This document shows, piece after piece, positions 26,312 to 33,853 of a DNA stretch of 64,000 bases. The position numbers and the translations under genes are program-made. Positions within the stretch are counted from its first letter, which is position 1; each line of letters opens with the position of its first letter. The notes below the pieces were generated by a model that made no database searches, was not told where the DNA came from, and was given only the letters and a program-made list of their open reading frames with translations. Origin of the DNA: Cohaesibacter sp. ES.047 (GTDB lineage: Bacteria > Pseudomonadota > Alphaproteobacteria > Rhizobiales > Cohaesibacteraceae); NCBI RefSeq assembly GCF_900215505.1, contig NZ_LT907844.1, forward strand, positions 4,821,078 through 4,885,077, written 5' to 3'.

Positions 26312-26881
26312 TCATGGCCATCCCCGGTCTATGCCGGATTTTGACAAGAGTTCGGACAGTTTCTTTCGAGCGTGAAACACGCGCGTCTTTACCGTGTTCT
26401 CCGGAACAGACAGGATCACGGCAATCTCCTTGATCGCCTTTTCCTGATAGTAAACGAGATCGATCGCTTCCCGATGTTCATCACTCAGCTTGTTGATGCA
26501 GATCCGCATGAGCACGGCCTTGTCCTGCTTCAGCGTCGTGACCTCCGGGGTGTCGCTATCGTCCTCAAGGCTGGTTGCATAATCGTCATCCAGCTCTGCG
26601 TCCGACTTCTTGCGCAACAAAGAGATCGCCTTGTTCCGTCCGATGGAAATGATCCAGGACGAAACCTGAGAGCGCCCCTCGAATTTGCCTGCCGCACGCC
26701 AGACATCGATGAAAGTCTCGTTCACAAGTTCCTCTGCAACAGCCTCGCTTTTCACAAAGCGCAGCAGATAACGATAAAGCCGAAGATGATGCCTCTGATA
26801 CAGAAGAGCTATGGCTTTTCGATCATTGCTCGCGATCTGTCGCAACAGCTCAAGATCACGGGCATTATCAGATCCAGACAT
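26312..26881 (-). CDS. ECF-type RNA polymerase sigma factor
   Basis: A 189-residue group 4 sigma factor. Region 2 (about 25-90) contains LYQRHHLRLYRYLLRFVKSEAVAEELVNETFIDVWRAAGKF and the DNA-melting segment VSSWIISIGRNKAISLLR. Region 4 (about 130-180) contains LSDEHREAIDLVYYQEKAIKEIA and VPENTVKTRVFHARKKL. No regions 1 or 3 are present. It is followed by its anti-sigma gene. Its own upstream sequence has TTGAACC-N16-CGAC, the expected form of an ECF promoter, so it is probably autoregulated. Downstream targets likely include the divergent BA14K gene. Confidence 0.95.
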   Translation of the reverse strand: MSGSDNARDLELLRQIASNDRKAIALLYQRHHLRLYRYLLRFVKSEAVAEELVNETFIDVWRAAGKFEGRSQVSSWIISIGRNKAISLLRKKSDAELDDDYATSLEDDSDTPEVTTLKQDKAVLMRICINKLSDEHREAIDLVYYQEKAIKEIAVILSVPENTVKTRVFHARKKLSELLSKSGIDRGWP

Positions 26882-26910
26882 TCGATCCTCGATTTCACTG
26901 TCATACCTGT

Positions 26911-26935
26911 GTCGTTTGAGAGCGCCGTTTGGTTC
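26911..26935 (-). promoter_or_regulatory. Putative ECF promoter of the sigma gene
   Basis: Minus strand: TTGAACC (GAACC at 26935-26931), 16-base spacer, CGAC (26914-26911), about 30 bases before the ATG. The GAAC...CG form is typical of ECF promoters, and the same pattern and spacing occur before the divergent BA14K gene. Confidence 0.6.
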
Positions 26936-27129
26936 AAAAAACTTAATGGAAAAACGTCAGACACGCCCACTCTTATTATTGGCACAGGAATCATCTGCGG
27001 GCCAGCCCAGACAGAAACGATGCTGAAACGGACACGCTCCAACGCCTATAAGGCCGAAAGCCTGCCTTACCCCAGACCATAGGAAAGAAAAGCACATCAA
27101 CTATCCCATTGAATTTCCATGCCTTTTAT

Positions 27130-27155
27130 AAAAATCGACAAAAAACACGATTTTT
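27130..27155 (+). terminator. AU-rich hairpin with T-run just upstream of the BA14K promoter
   Basis: AAAAATCG and CGATTTTT (8 bp, 10-base loop) end three bases before the -35 element at 27159. It could insulate the promoter from upstream read-through. There is no gene directly upstream on this strand. Confidence 0.4.
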
Positions 27156-27158
27156 CTT

Positions 27159-27183
27159 GAACCCATTCTGGCCTGACCGCGAC
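27159..27183 (+). promoter_or_regulatory. Putative ECF promoter of the first BA14K gene
   Basis: TTGAACC (GAACC at 27159-27163), 16-base spacer, CGAC (27180-27183). It matches the element before the divergent sigma gene in both halves and in spacing. The BA14K ATG lies 102 bases downstream, leaving a leader of about 95 nucleotides. Confidence 0.6.
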
Positions 27184-27284
27184 TGATGAGTATAGGCGGC
27201 GAACACCACCGCCAACCCAATCAACAAAGCGACACACTGACCTTCAAAGCCAGATCACAACAGATACCTTTCAGGAGAAACGAC

Positions 27285-27614
27285 ATGTTCAAGAAAACCA
27301 TCGCAACCTTTGCACTGATCGCAACCCTCGCTGCCGCAGCAACAGTTGCCATGCCAACCTCTGAGGCCGAGGCCAAAGGCGGACGCAAAGCGGCCTTTGC
27401 TATCGGAGCCTTCACCGGTCTTGCCGTGGGTGCCATGGCCGCCCATTCGCATCGCCGCCATTACCATGGTCATCATGCGGGACCGGCCTACCACGGTCGC
27501 CCAGCTCCCTGGACCCGTGCATGGTATCGCTACTGCCACAACCGCTATCGGTCCTTTAATCCACACACCGGCTACTTCACCACTTATAGCGGCCACAAAC
27601 GCTTCTGCCGTTAA
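27285..27614 (+). CDS. BA14K family protein (first of three)
   Basis: A 109-residue exported protein. Its signal peptide (about 1-25, ending SEAEAK) is followed by a Gly/Ala-rich segment (AIGAFTGLAVGAMAA), a His/Tyr/Pro-rich middle, and the C-terminal BA14K-type signature WYRYCHNRYRSFNPHTGYF ending in FCR. BA14K proteins were described in Brucella as immunoreactive lectin-like surface proteins; the ligand here is unknown. The two Cys of the signature may form a disulfide. AGGAG precedes the ATG. It probably belongs to the ECF regulon because of the promoter at 27159. It has its own terminator. Confidence 0.88.
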   Translation: MFKKTIATFALIATLAAAATVAMPTSEAEAKGGRKAAFAIGAFTGLAVGAMAAHSHRRHYHGHHAGPAYHGRPAPWTRAWYRYCHNRYRSFNPHTGYFTTYSGHKRFCR

Positions 27615-27628
27615 TCCTCCCACTCAAC

Positions 27629-27658
27629 AAAAGCCGCCCCAAAAGGGTGGCTTTTCTC
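27629..27658 (+). terminator. Intrinsic terminator of the first BA14K gene
   Basis: 11-bp stem AAAAGCCGCCC / GGGTGGCTTTT (one G-U), then CTCC, directly after the stop. Confidence 0.8.
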
Positions 27659-27823
27659 CTCAGTATCAAACGCACCAAAACCGCGCTTCAGAGAGTGCAT
27701 ATGGATGCAAAGCATCGGCCAAGAGTGCGCGGCAACGGCAAAGGGAAAATAAATTTCGACCTTGACCGCATTCTGATCACGATTTGCATGTAGCGTTCGA
27801 TTTGTGGATGGTCAGGGTGACTC

Positions 27824-27844
27824 TTGACACCTCAGCAGTGTCAA
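27824..27844. promoter_or_regulatory. Inverted repeat before the second BA14K gene
   Basis: TTGACAC and GTGTCAA are perfect 7-bp arms around CTCAGCA, 20 bases before the ATG. It could be an operator or an mRNA hairpin near the ribosome-binding site. TTGACA also reads as a -35 element, but no fitting -10 follows. Confidence 0.4.
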
Positions 27845-27864
27845 ATTCATCGGAGAGAGAAAAC

Positions 27865-28284
27865 ATGTTTAAAAGAGCATTTGCAGCAATAGCGATCATT
27901 GCCGGCCTTGCCGCAACAGCGACGGTCACCTTGCCGACCGCTGAGGCGCAAGCGGCAGAGGGTCGAAACGCAGCGTTCGTGGCAGGCACAATCACGGGAT
28001 TGACCCTTGGAGCCGTCGCGCAGACTGTTGATTGGCGGGGCAATCCACGCCGACATTATAGAGGCGACCGGCGCTATCGCCATTATCGCAAGGATCGTCG
28101 CCATCGCGGCTATCGTTACGACCTTCCGCGTCGCCATTATCGTCCGGTGAGACCGCGCCACTACGCGCGCCCGCGTCCCTGGTCCGGCGCATGGTATAGC
28201 TATTGTCACAGCAAATATCGGTCTTTTAACCCGCGCACCGGGTATTACACGACCTATAGCGGTCGCAAGCGCTTCTGCCGCTAA
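27865..28284 (+). CDS. BA14K family protein (second of three)
   Basis: A 139-residue paralogue. It has a signal peptide (about 1-30), a glycine-rich AGTITGLTLGAVAQ segment, then a strongly basic Arg/His/Tyr-rich middle (RRYRHYRKDRRHRGYRYD), longer than in the other copies. The shared C-terminal signature WYSYCHSKYRSFNPRTGYYTTYSGRKRFCR matches the first copy at about 24 of 30 positions. The DNA matches closely there, a sign of relatively recent duplication. GGAGAGAGA precedes the ATG. No TTGAACC-N16-CGAC promoter is seen, so control may differ from the first copy. Confidence 0.88.
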   Translation: MFKRAFAAIAIIAGLAATATVTLPTAEAQAAEGRNAAFVAGTITGLTLGAVAQTVDWRGNPRRHYRGDRRYRHYRKDRRHRGYRYDLPRRHYRPVRPRHYARPRPWSGAWYSYCHSKYRSFNPRTGYYTTYSGRKRFCR

Positions 28285-28309
28285 AACATTGTGATTGAAG
28301 ATCAAAGCC

Positions 28310-28342
28310 AGACCACCGCCCCATCAGGACGGTGGTCTTTTT
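28310..28342 (+). terminator. Intrinsic terminator of the second BA14K gene
   Basis: 9-bp stem AGACCACCG / CGGTGGTCT with an 11-base loop, then TTTTG. Confidence 0.85.
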
Positions 28343-28468
28343 GTACTTAAATATACCTATTTTTACGTTCTTCTAGCCTAACCCACCCAAGTCTGCCATG
28401 ATGTTCAAGTATAACTGGTCTACTGTTTGCGACTGGGAAGACACTGGGGAGATCTCGAGGAGCACACA

Positions 28469-28888
28469 ATGTTTGCAAGAAAGATTTTTATCTACGCTTT
28501 GCTTGTGGCTATCCTGCCAGCCATAGCCATTACCATTCCAACCAGCAAGGCGCACGCCGCCAATGGACGCAAAGCCGCCTTTGTTGCTGGTCTGGTTGCG
28601 GGGGCCGTCGGGGCGGCTGCCCTTTACAGCGCATCCAAACACCGTTGGTCGCGCGTTCGCAATCACTATCACCGCGGACACTGGCGCGGCTGCCACATCC
28701 ACAACGGCATTCGTCATTGTCACGGCCGAAAAGGCCCAAGCTACCGGAGGTCAAGTCCGGTTCACTATGGCCGCCCACGCCCATGGACCCGTGCATGGTA
28801 TCGTTATTGTCACAGCAAATACCGGTCCTTTAATCCGCGCACCGGCTATTTCACGACCTATAGCGGCCATAAGCGCTTCTGCCGCTAA
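28469..28888 (+). CDS. BA14K family protein (third of three)
   Basis: A 139-residue paralogue with a signal peptide (about 1-28, ending AHAA), the Gly/Ala-rich VAGLVAGAVGAAALY segment, then a middle with His/Arg clusters and two extra Cys (RGCHIHNGIRHCHGR). The C-terminal signature WYRYCHSKYRSFNPRTGYF ends in FCR. It shares the FAAFVAGL-type motif with the others and is equally compact. GAGGAG precedes the ATG. Its terminator has been split by an IS630 insertion, so read-through into the element is possible. Confidence 0.88.
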   Translation: MFARKIFIYALLVAILPAIAITIPTSKAHAANGRKAAFVAGLVAGAVGAAALYSASKHRWSRVRNHYHRGHWRGCHIHNGIRHCHGRKGPSYRRSSPVHYGRPRPWTRAWYRYCHSKYRSFNPRTGYFTTYSGHKRFCR

Positions 28889-28930
28889 CAGTTAGTGCCG
28901 TAGCCAAAAGAATTCGGACATCAATCAATC

Positions 28931-28939
28931 GCCCCCTTC
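28931..28939 (+). terminator. Left arm of the split terminator of the third BA14K gene
   Basis: GCCCCCTTC is the exact reverse complement of GAAGGGGGC at 30117-30125, which is followed by seven T. Joining the sequence across the IS gives a 9-bp stem with an 18-base loop. The IS sits inside the loop. Confidence 0.75.
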
Positions 28940-28957
28940 AGATCATACCAACGGCAT

Positions 28958-29518
28958 TTAATTCTGACCTTCTTGAGCCCATTTTCTCATACCTATTGAA
29001 TGGATGATGGTTGGGTTGGCGGAGAGGCTCTTCCATGCTTGGCAACCAGCATCAAGAATGGCGGCATAGTCTTCGAAGACCCGATTGGACAGGAAGGTAC
29101 CGCGCAGATACTGCCAAATATTCTCAACTGGGTTCAGTTCCGGTGATTTGGAAGGCAACAGGAGGATGGTGATATTCTTGGGCACGTTGAGTCTGCTTGT
29201 CGTATGCCATCCGGCACGATCCATCAGCACCACGGCATGAGCGCCGCGCGCCACTGTCCTTGAGACTTCTTCGAGGTGCATTTGCATGGCCTGTGTATTT
29301 GCAAAAGGCATCATCAATCCCGCGCCAACGCCACGCGCTGGACATATTGCACCGAACAGATAGGCATTTTTATATCGCTGATCGGCTGGCAGACGTGGTC
29401 TGGTTCCCTTTTTTGCCCATAGTCGGGCCAGTCCATTCTTCTGACCAAGCCTAGCCTCATCTTGCCACCAAATCTCGATGGGCTTGTTCTTTGGCAAATG
29501 GCCTACATGCGCTGCCAA
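28958..29518 (-). CDS. IS630 transposase, second frame (DDE catalytic part), copy 1
   Basis: Carries the catalytic triad: Asp in IEIWWQDEARLGQKNG, Asp in VVLMDRAGWHTT and Glu in LNPVENIWQYL. The listed start is only the first Met in this frame. The real product is probably a fusion with the upstream frame by a -1 shift on an A7 run (minus strand, 29538-29532), which gives KKNFSATLAAHVGHLP continuous with this frame. Confidence 0.88.
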   Translation of the reverse strand: MAAHVGHLPKNKPIEIWWQDEARLGQKNGLARLWAKKGTRPRLPADQRYKNAYLFGAICPARGVGAGLMMPFANTQAMQMHLEEVSRTVARGAHAVVLMDRAGWHTTSRLNVPKNITILLLPSKSPELNPVENIWQYLRGTFLSNRVFEDYAAILDAGCQAWKSLSANPTIIHSIGMRKWAQEGQN

Positions 29519-30024
29519 CGTTGCGGAGAAGTTTTTTTGAAAGCATCAATGACTTCAGGCTTTTGTTCTGGATGTTGAGGTCGACCAGATATGCGCACAT
29601 ACCCCATGCGGCGCAAAAGATCCCGTACTCCACGTTCCTTGTAGGAGACCCCAAACCGCTCTTGGATCACACGCACCAGATCCTGGCTACGCCAGACAGA
29701 GACGCCGTCCTTCTCAGGATCAGGACCGGTTTCAACGATAGCAACAAACTCTTCGAGCTGTTCTGGGCTCAAGCGCATGGGAGCGCCGGTTGCTTTGATG
29801 TCGACAAGACCATCGGTGCCTTGCTCATTGAAGCGAAGAACCCAATCTCGCAAAGTCTGGCGGTCCATACCGCCGACTTTGGCGGCATCAGCACGGTTCA
29901 TGCCGTCATAGACAGCCGCAATGGCCAGTAGGCGGCGGCTCTGTTTGGCATTGCGGCATCCTTTGGCAAGACGGCGCAAACTATCGGCGTCAAAAGCATC
30001 GCTAAGAATCAAAGCGGCAGACAT
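29503..30024 (-). CDS. IS630 transposase, first frame (HTH part), copy 1
   Basis: Encodes the DNA-binding half: ADAAKVGGMDRQTLRDWVLRFNEQG and a second HTH with RVIQERFGVSYKERGVRDLLRRMGY. ATG 30024 follows AAAGGAG by eight bases, so I prefer it to the upstream Met. The frame ends 14 codons after the A7 run that would shift ribosomes into the catalytic frame. Confidence 0.88.
   Translation of the reverse strand: MSAALILSDAFDADSLRRLAKGCRNAKQSRRLLAIAAVYDGMNRADAAKVGGMDRQTLRDWVLRFNEQGTDGLVDIKATGAPMRLSPEQLEEFVAIVETGPDPEKDGVSVWRSQDLVRVIQERFGVSYKERGVRDLLRRMGYVRISGRPQHPEQKPEVIDAFKKTSPQRWQRM
29532..29538 (-). other. Slippery A7 site for -1 frameshift, IS copy 1
   Basis: Minus strand TTC-AAAAAAA-CTTC. 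A -1 slip joins the HTH and DDE frames. The same heptamer occurs in copy 2 at 30744-30750. Confidence 0.7.
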
Positions 30025-30116
30025 GGCAAAATCTCCTTTGCCATGTTGAATCACGCCAGTGCTAAAAATGGAATCCCTAAAGAGTCAGAACTTCACGCCC
30101 TTGGTATCAATCATCG

Positions 30117-30132
30117 GAAGGGGGCTTTTTTT
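30117..30132 (+). terminator. Right arm and T-run of the split terminator
   Basis: GAAGGGGGC (30117-30125) followed by seven T (30126-30132), now 1.2 kb from its left arm at 28931. Confidence 0.75.
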
Positions 30133-30169
30133 CTCAGAAAGCACAACAAAGACGTGATACCAACGGCAT

Positions 30170-30730
30170 TTAATTCTGACCTTCTTGAGCCCATTTTCTC
30201 ATACCTATTGAATGGATGATGGTTGGGTTGGCGGAGAGGCTCTTCCATGCTTGGCAACCAGCATCAAGAATGGCGGCATAGTCTTCGAAGACCCGATTGG
30301 ACAGGAAGGTACCGCGCAGATACTGCCAAATATTCTCAACTGGGTTCAGTTCCGGTGATTTGGAAGGCAACAGGAGGATGGTGATATTCTTGGGCACGTT
30401 GAGTCTGCTTGTCGTATGCCATCCGGCACGATCCATCAGCACCACGGCATGAGCGCCGCGCGCCACTGTCCTTGAGACTTCTTCGAGGTGCATTTGCATG
30501 GCCTGTGTATTTGCAAAAGGCATCATCAATCCCGCGCCAACGCCACGCGCTGGACATATTGCACCGAACAGATAGGCATTTTTATATCGCTGATCGGCTG
30601 GCAGACGTGGTCTGGTTCCCTTTTTTGCCCATAGTCGGGCCAGTCCATTCTTCTGACCAAGCCTAGCCTCATCTTGCCACCAAATCTCGATGGGCTTGTT
30701 CTTTGGCAAATGGCCTACATGCGCTGCCAA
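30170..30730 (-). CDS. IS630 transposase, second frame (DDE part), copy 2
   Basis: Same 186-codon frame as in copy 1, with intact Asp-Asp-Glu motifs (WWQDEAR, LMDRAGW, LNPVENIW). It would be made by frameshift fusion with the upstream frame at 30744-30750. Confidence 0.88.
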   Translation of the reverse strand: MAAHVGHLPKNKPIEIWWQDEARLGQKNGLARLWAKKGTRPRLPADQRYKNAYLFGAICPARGVGAGLMMPFANTQAMQMHLEEVSRTVARGAHAVVLMDRAGWHTTSRLNVPKNITILLLPSKSPELNPVENIWQYLRGTFLSNRVFEDYAAILDAGCQAWKSLSANPTIIHSIGMRKWAQEGQN

Positions 30731-31236
30731 CGTTGCGGAGAAGTTTTTTTGAAAGCATCAATGACTTCAGGCTTTTGTTCTGGATGTTGAGGTCGACCAG
30801 ATATGCGCACATACCCCATGCGGCGCAAAAGATCCCGTACTCCACGTTCCTTGTAGGAGACCCCAAACCGCTCTTGGATCACACGCACCAGATCCTGGCT
30901 ACGCCAGACAGAGACGCCGTCCTTCTCAGGATCAGGACCGGTTTCAACGATAGCAACAAACTCTTCGAGCTGTTCTGGGCTCAAGCGCATGGGAGCGCCG
31001 GTTGCTTTGATGTCGACAAGACCATCGGTGCCTTGCTCATTGAAGCGAAGAACCCAATCTCGCAAAGTCTGGCGGTCCATACCGCCGACTTTGGCGGCAT
31101 CAGCACGGTTCATGCCGTCATAGACAGCCGCAATGGCCAGTAGGCGGCGGCTCTGTTTGGCATTGCGGCATCCTTTGGCAAGACGGCGCAAACTATCGGC
31201 GTCAAAAGCATCGCTAAGAATCAAAGCGGCAGACAT
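30715..31236 (-). CDS. IS630 transposase, first frame (HTH part), copy 2
   Basis: Same DNA-binding half as in copy 1, starting at ATG 31236 after AAAGGAG. No disabling change is seen, so both copies look potentially active. Confidence 0.88.
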   Translation of the reverse strand: MSAALILSDAFDADSLRRLAKGCRNAKQSRRLLAIAAVYDGMNRADAAKVGGMDRQTLRDWVLRFNEQGTDGLVDIKATGAPMRLSPEQLEEFVAIVETGPDPEKDGVSVWRSQDLVRVIQERFGVSYKERGVRDLLRRMGYVRISGRPQHPEQKPEVIDAFKKTSPQRWQRM

Positions 31237-31566
31237 GGCAAAATCTCCTTTGCCATGTTGAATCACGCCAGTGCTAAAAATGGAATCCCTAAAGAGTCAG
31301 AACTTCACGCCCTTGGTATGAGAGCGCGGAAGCGCACAGGCACGTGATGGCCAAAAAGTATTAATACGCGCGCATACGAATCCGATAACCACCTGACAGG
31401 TATGTATTAATTGCAGATGTTAACTTGAGTTCTGCATTTTGAGCATGGCTGTTATAGGCCATCCCTGCTGAAATATGCAGTGGCTCTGCTATGGTTGGCG
31501 CACCGTTGCACGGCAACGGATTCGCCAATCTTCAAAAGCCCCGTCACCACATCAATTGGATCCTCA

Positions 31567-33399
31567 ATGTCCTGGGAAATTATCTTCACCTTCATCGTCC
31601 TTGGAGCCTCGGTCATTCTGTTTGTCACCGACAAGGTGAGACTGGATCTTGTGGCCATTGGGGTCATGCTCGCACTCGGTCTGTCCGGCATTCTCACACC
31701 GGCTGAAACAGTCGCCGGGTTCGGCTCAACGGTGGTGATTCTGATCGCTGGTCTGTTCGTTGTCGGGGAAGGGCTTGCCCAGACCGGCATTTCCTACGCT
31801 GTCGGCGACAAGATCGTTCAGGTTGCCGGTCACGATGAATGGAAGTTGATTGTCCTGTTGATGCTGTCGGTTGCCGCACTCGCCTCCGTCATGAGCGTGA
31901 CCGGATCCGGGGCGATTTTCATTCCCGTCGCCATTCGTCTGGCCACGCGTGCCGGCATTTCGCCCTCCAAGCTTTTGATGCCGCTTGCTTACGGCGCTCT
32001 CATTGGCGGCATGCTGACCCTGATCGGCACACCGCCCAACCTTGTTGTCAGTGCCCAGTTGCAGGAAGCTGGCCTCGAGCCATTCAACTTTTTCGCGTTT
32101 TCCCCCATCGGCCTGATCATTCTGGCAATCGCCGTTGTCTACATGGTCTTCTACGGTCGCAAAATGCTCCGCGACGATGGATCCGCGGTCCACAAGCGAC
32201 AGGAACGCCGCTCTCTCAACGACATGATTTCGGCCTATGGCGTCAAGGACCAGATCGTCCGGCTGGAGCTGCACAAAAACTCCATCCTGATTGATGAGAC
32301 CGTGGTCAGCGTGAAGCTGCGCCGCAAGATCGGCCTGACCGTCTTCGGCATCGAGGATCGGGACCAGTCAGGCTCCAAACCCAAGGTGTCCTTCATGCAC
32401 TCGGAAATCGTCTTTCAGGAAGGAGACGTGATCTATGGTGTCATGGCCGAGCCGCTCTCACCGGAAGATCTGGCCGCCGTTGGCATGAAGGTCATCGATA
32501 TGGACGAAGCCGGTCATCACCTGTCCGCCCGCGAATTGGGCATCGCCGATCTGATCGTCACCCAACGCTCCCGTCTGGTGGGGCGCAAGATTTCCGGTGC
32601 AGGCTTTCGCACCAAGCACAATCTGACCATTGTTGGCATCATGCGGCGGGGCAAAGCCATTAGAGGCAACATCGGCAACATCGAGATGGAATTCGGCGAC
32701 CAATTGCTGGTTCTGGGCGAATGGCGCGACATTCAGAAATTGCGCGCCTCTCGCGAGGACTTCCTGCTGTTGTCCTTCCCCGAAGAGATCAACAATTACC
32801 TGCCCCGCCGAAAGCTCGCCCCCATCGCCATCGGCATTCTGCTGGTTATGCTCTGCCTGATCATTTTCCGCGTTGTGCCCAGCGTGCTCGCCGTCGTCCT
32901 TGCAGCAGCCGCCATGGTTGTCACCCAGTGCGTCGATCCCAAAAAGGCTTACACGCTCATCAATTGGCGCAGCCTCGTCCTGATCGCGGGCATGATCCCC
33001 ATGGCAACCGCCCTTGATAAAACCGGCGGACTGGCGCTCATCGTTGATAAAATGCTCGCGCTCAATGGTGCCAATTCACCCTATATGATGCTGATTTCCT
33101 TCTTCCTACTCACATCGGTTCTCAGCCAGTTCACCTCGAACACCGCGACCGCAGTGCTGCTGGCCCCTGTTGCCTTCGAAGTCGCCAAGATCATGGGCGT
33201 CAATCCCGAACCGCTCTTGATGAGCGTGGCCATCGCCGCTTCGACCGCCTTCTCCACCCCTGTCGCCTCTCCCATCAACACCCTCGTGATGGGTCCGGGC
33301 AACTACCGGTTCCGCGATTTCGCCATCATCGGCGTACCGCTTCAGGTCATAGCGCTGATCATCTCGACCTTCGCGATCCCGATATTCCTGCCCTTCTGA
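31567..33399 (+). CDS. SLC13/DASS-type permease with two TrkA-C (RCK_C) domains
   Basis: A 610-residue polytopic transporter. The N-terminal half has about five membrane segments (IFTFIVLGASVILFV onward), with GTPPNLVVSAQ matching the first anion-binding hairpin of the SLC13/CitMHS/ArsB superfamily. Two RCK_C regulatory domains follow (about 222-293 and 318-383). The C-terminal half has STAFSTPVASPINTLVMGPGNYRFRDF, the second hairpin. Proteins of this build (SLC13-TrkA) are linked to sulfate or dicarboxylate uptake and may be gated by nucleotides at the RCK_C domains; the substrate is not shown. ATG 31567 begins the hydrophobic start; its ribosome-binding site is weak. Confidence 0.9.
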   Translation: MSWEIIFTFIVLGASVILFVTDKVRLDLVAIGVMLALGLSGILTPAETVAGFGSTVVILIAGLFVVGEGLAQTGISYAVGDKIVQVAGHDEWKLIVLLMLSVAALASVMSVTGSGAIFIPVAIRLATRAGISPSKLLMPLAYGALIGGMLTLIGTPPNLVVSAQLQEAGLEPFNFFAFSPIGLIILAIAVVYMVFYGRKMLRDDGSAVHKRQERRSLNDMISAYGVKDQIVRLELHKNSILIDETVVSVKLRRKIGLTVFGIEDRDQSGSKPKVSFMHSEIVFQEGDVIYGVMAEPLSPEDLAAVGMKVIDMDEAGHHLSARELGIADLIVTQRSRLVGRKISGAGFRTKHNLTIVGIMRRGKAIRGNIGNIEMEFGDQLLVLGEWRDIQKLRASREDFLLLSFPEEINNYLPRRKLAPIAIGILLVMLCLIIFRVVPSVLAVVLAAAAMVVTQCVDPKKAYTLINWRSLVLIAGMIPMATALDKTGGLALIVDKMLALNGANSPYMMLISFFLLTSVLSQFTSNTATAVLLAPVAFEVAKIMGVNPEPLLMSVAIAASTAFSTPVASPINTLVMGPGNYRFRDFAIIGVPLQVIALIISTFAIPIFLPF

Positions 33400-33518
33400 T
33401 CCGGTTTTCCCAAGCACATCAAAAGGGGCGGGATATTTGGCCTGTTTTTTCTTCCAATTCACGGCAACCCGGGCCATGATCGAGCCAAATAGACGAGACT
33501 TGCCCGAACGGACGCATA

Positions 33519-33797
33519 ATGGACTTTGACACACTCTCCAGGCTTTTTCTTGCGGCTATGTTCAGCCCGCCCGGCATTGCGAATTTCATCATCAGCACAA
33601 TCCTGAAAAAGCGCTGGCAGGCGAGCGTTGCAGCTCTGCTGGCCGCAAGTGCGGTCATGTTCGTCAACAAGGCCGCATTTGTTGAGAAATCAGCGTCCTT
33701 TTATACGATCTCGGTCGTGTGCGTTGTGGTGGCCATGATGATCACATCCCATCTGGGTTTCACGATCGGCGCCAAAGTCATCCGTAAGGAAAAATAG
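33519..33797 (+). CDS. Small membrane protein of unknown function
   Basis: A 92-residue protein with two or three hydrophobic helices (about 20-50 and 60-84, for example YTISVVCVVVAMMITSHLGFTIG). It ends in a positive tail. I do not recognise a family. Its frame is clean and its codon use fits the neighbours. It starts 119 bp after the transporter and may be read with it. Confidence 0.6.
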   Translation: MDFDTLSRLFLAAMFSPPGIANFIISTILKKRWQASVAALLAASAVMFVNKAAFVEKSASFYTISVVCVVVAMMITSHLGFTIGAKVIRKEK

Positions 33798-33853
33798 CTC
33801 CAAAGGCCTGATCGAACAGGCCAATGCGTAGCGAACAGAAGCATCAAAGCATC

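Larger units (their letters stand above)
28946..30106 (-). mobile_element. IS630 family insertion sequence, copy 1
   Basis: An element of about 1.16 kb bounded by TA on each side (28946-28947 and 30105-30106), the target of IS630/Tc1 elements. Terminal inverted repeats begin TACCAACGGC on one side and TACCAAGGGC on the other, and agree at 18 of the first 23 positions. Inside are two overlapping frames that encode a DDE transposase. It is a copy of the element at 30158-31318, with no difference noticed by eye. Confidence 0.92.
30158..31318 (-). mobile_element. IS630 family insertion sequence, copy 2
   Basis: Same orientation as copy 1, offset exactly 1212 bp, with TA at both ends (30158-30159 and 31317-31318). 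All four encoded frames match copy 1 in position and sequence. The 51 bases between the copies (30107-30157) are host DNA, including the right arm of the split terminator. The two copies could mobilise together. Confidence 0.92.
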
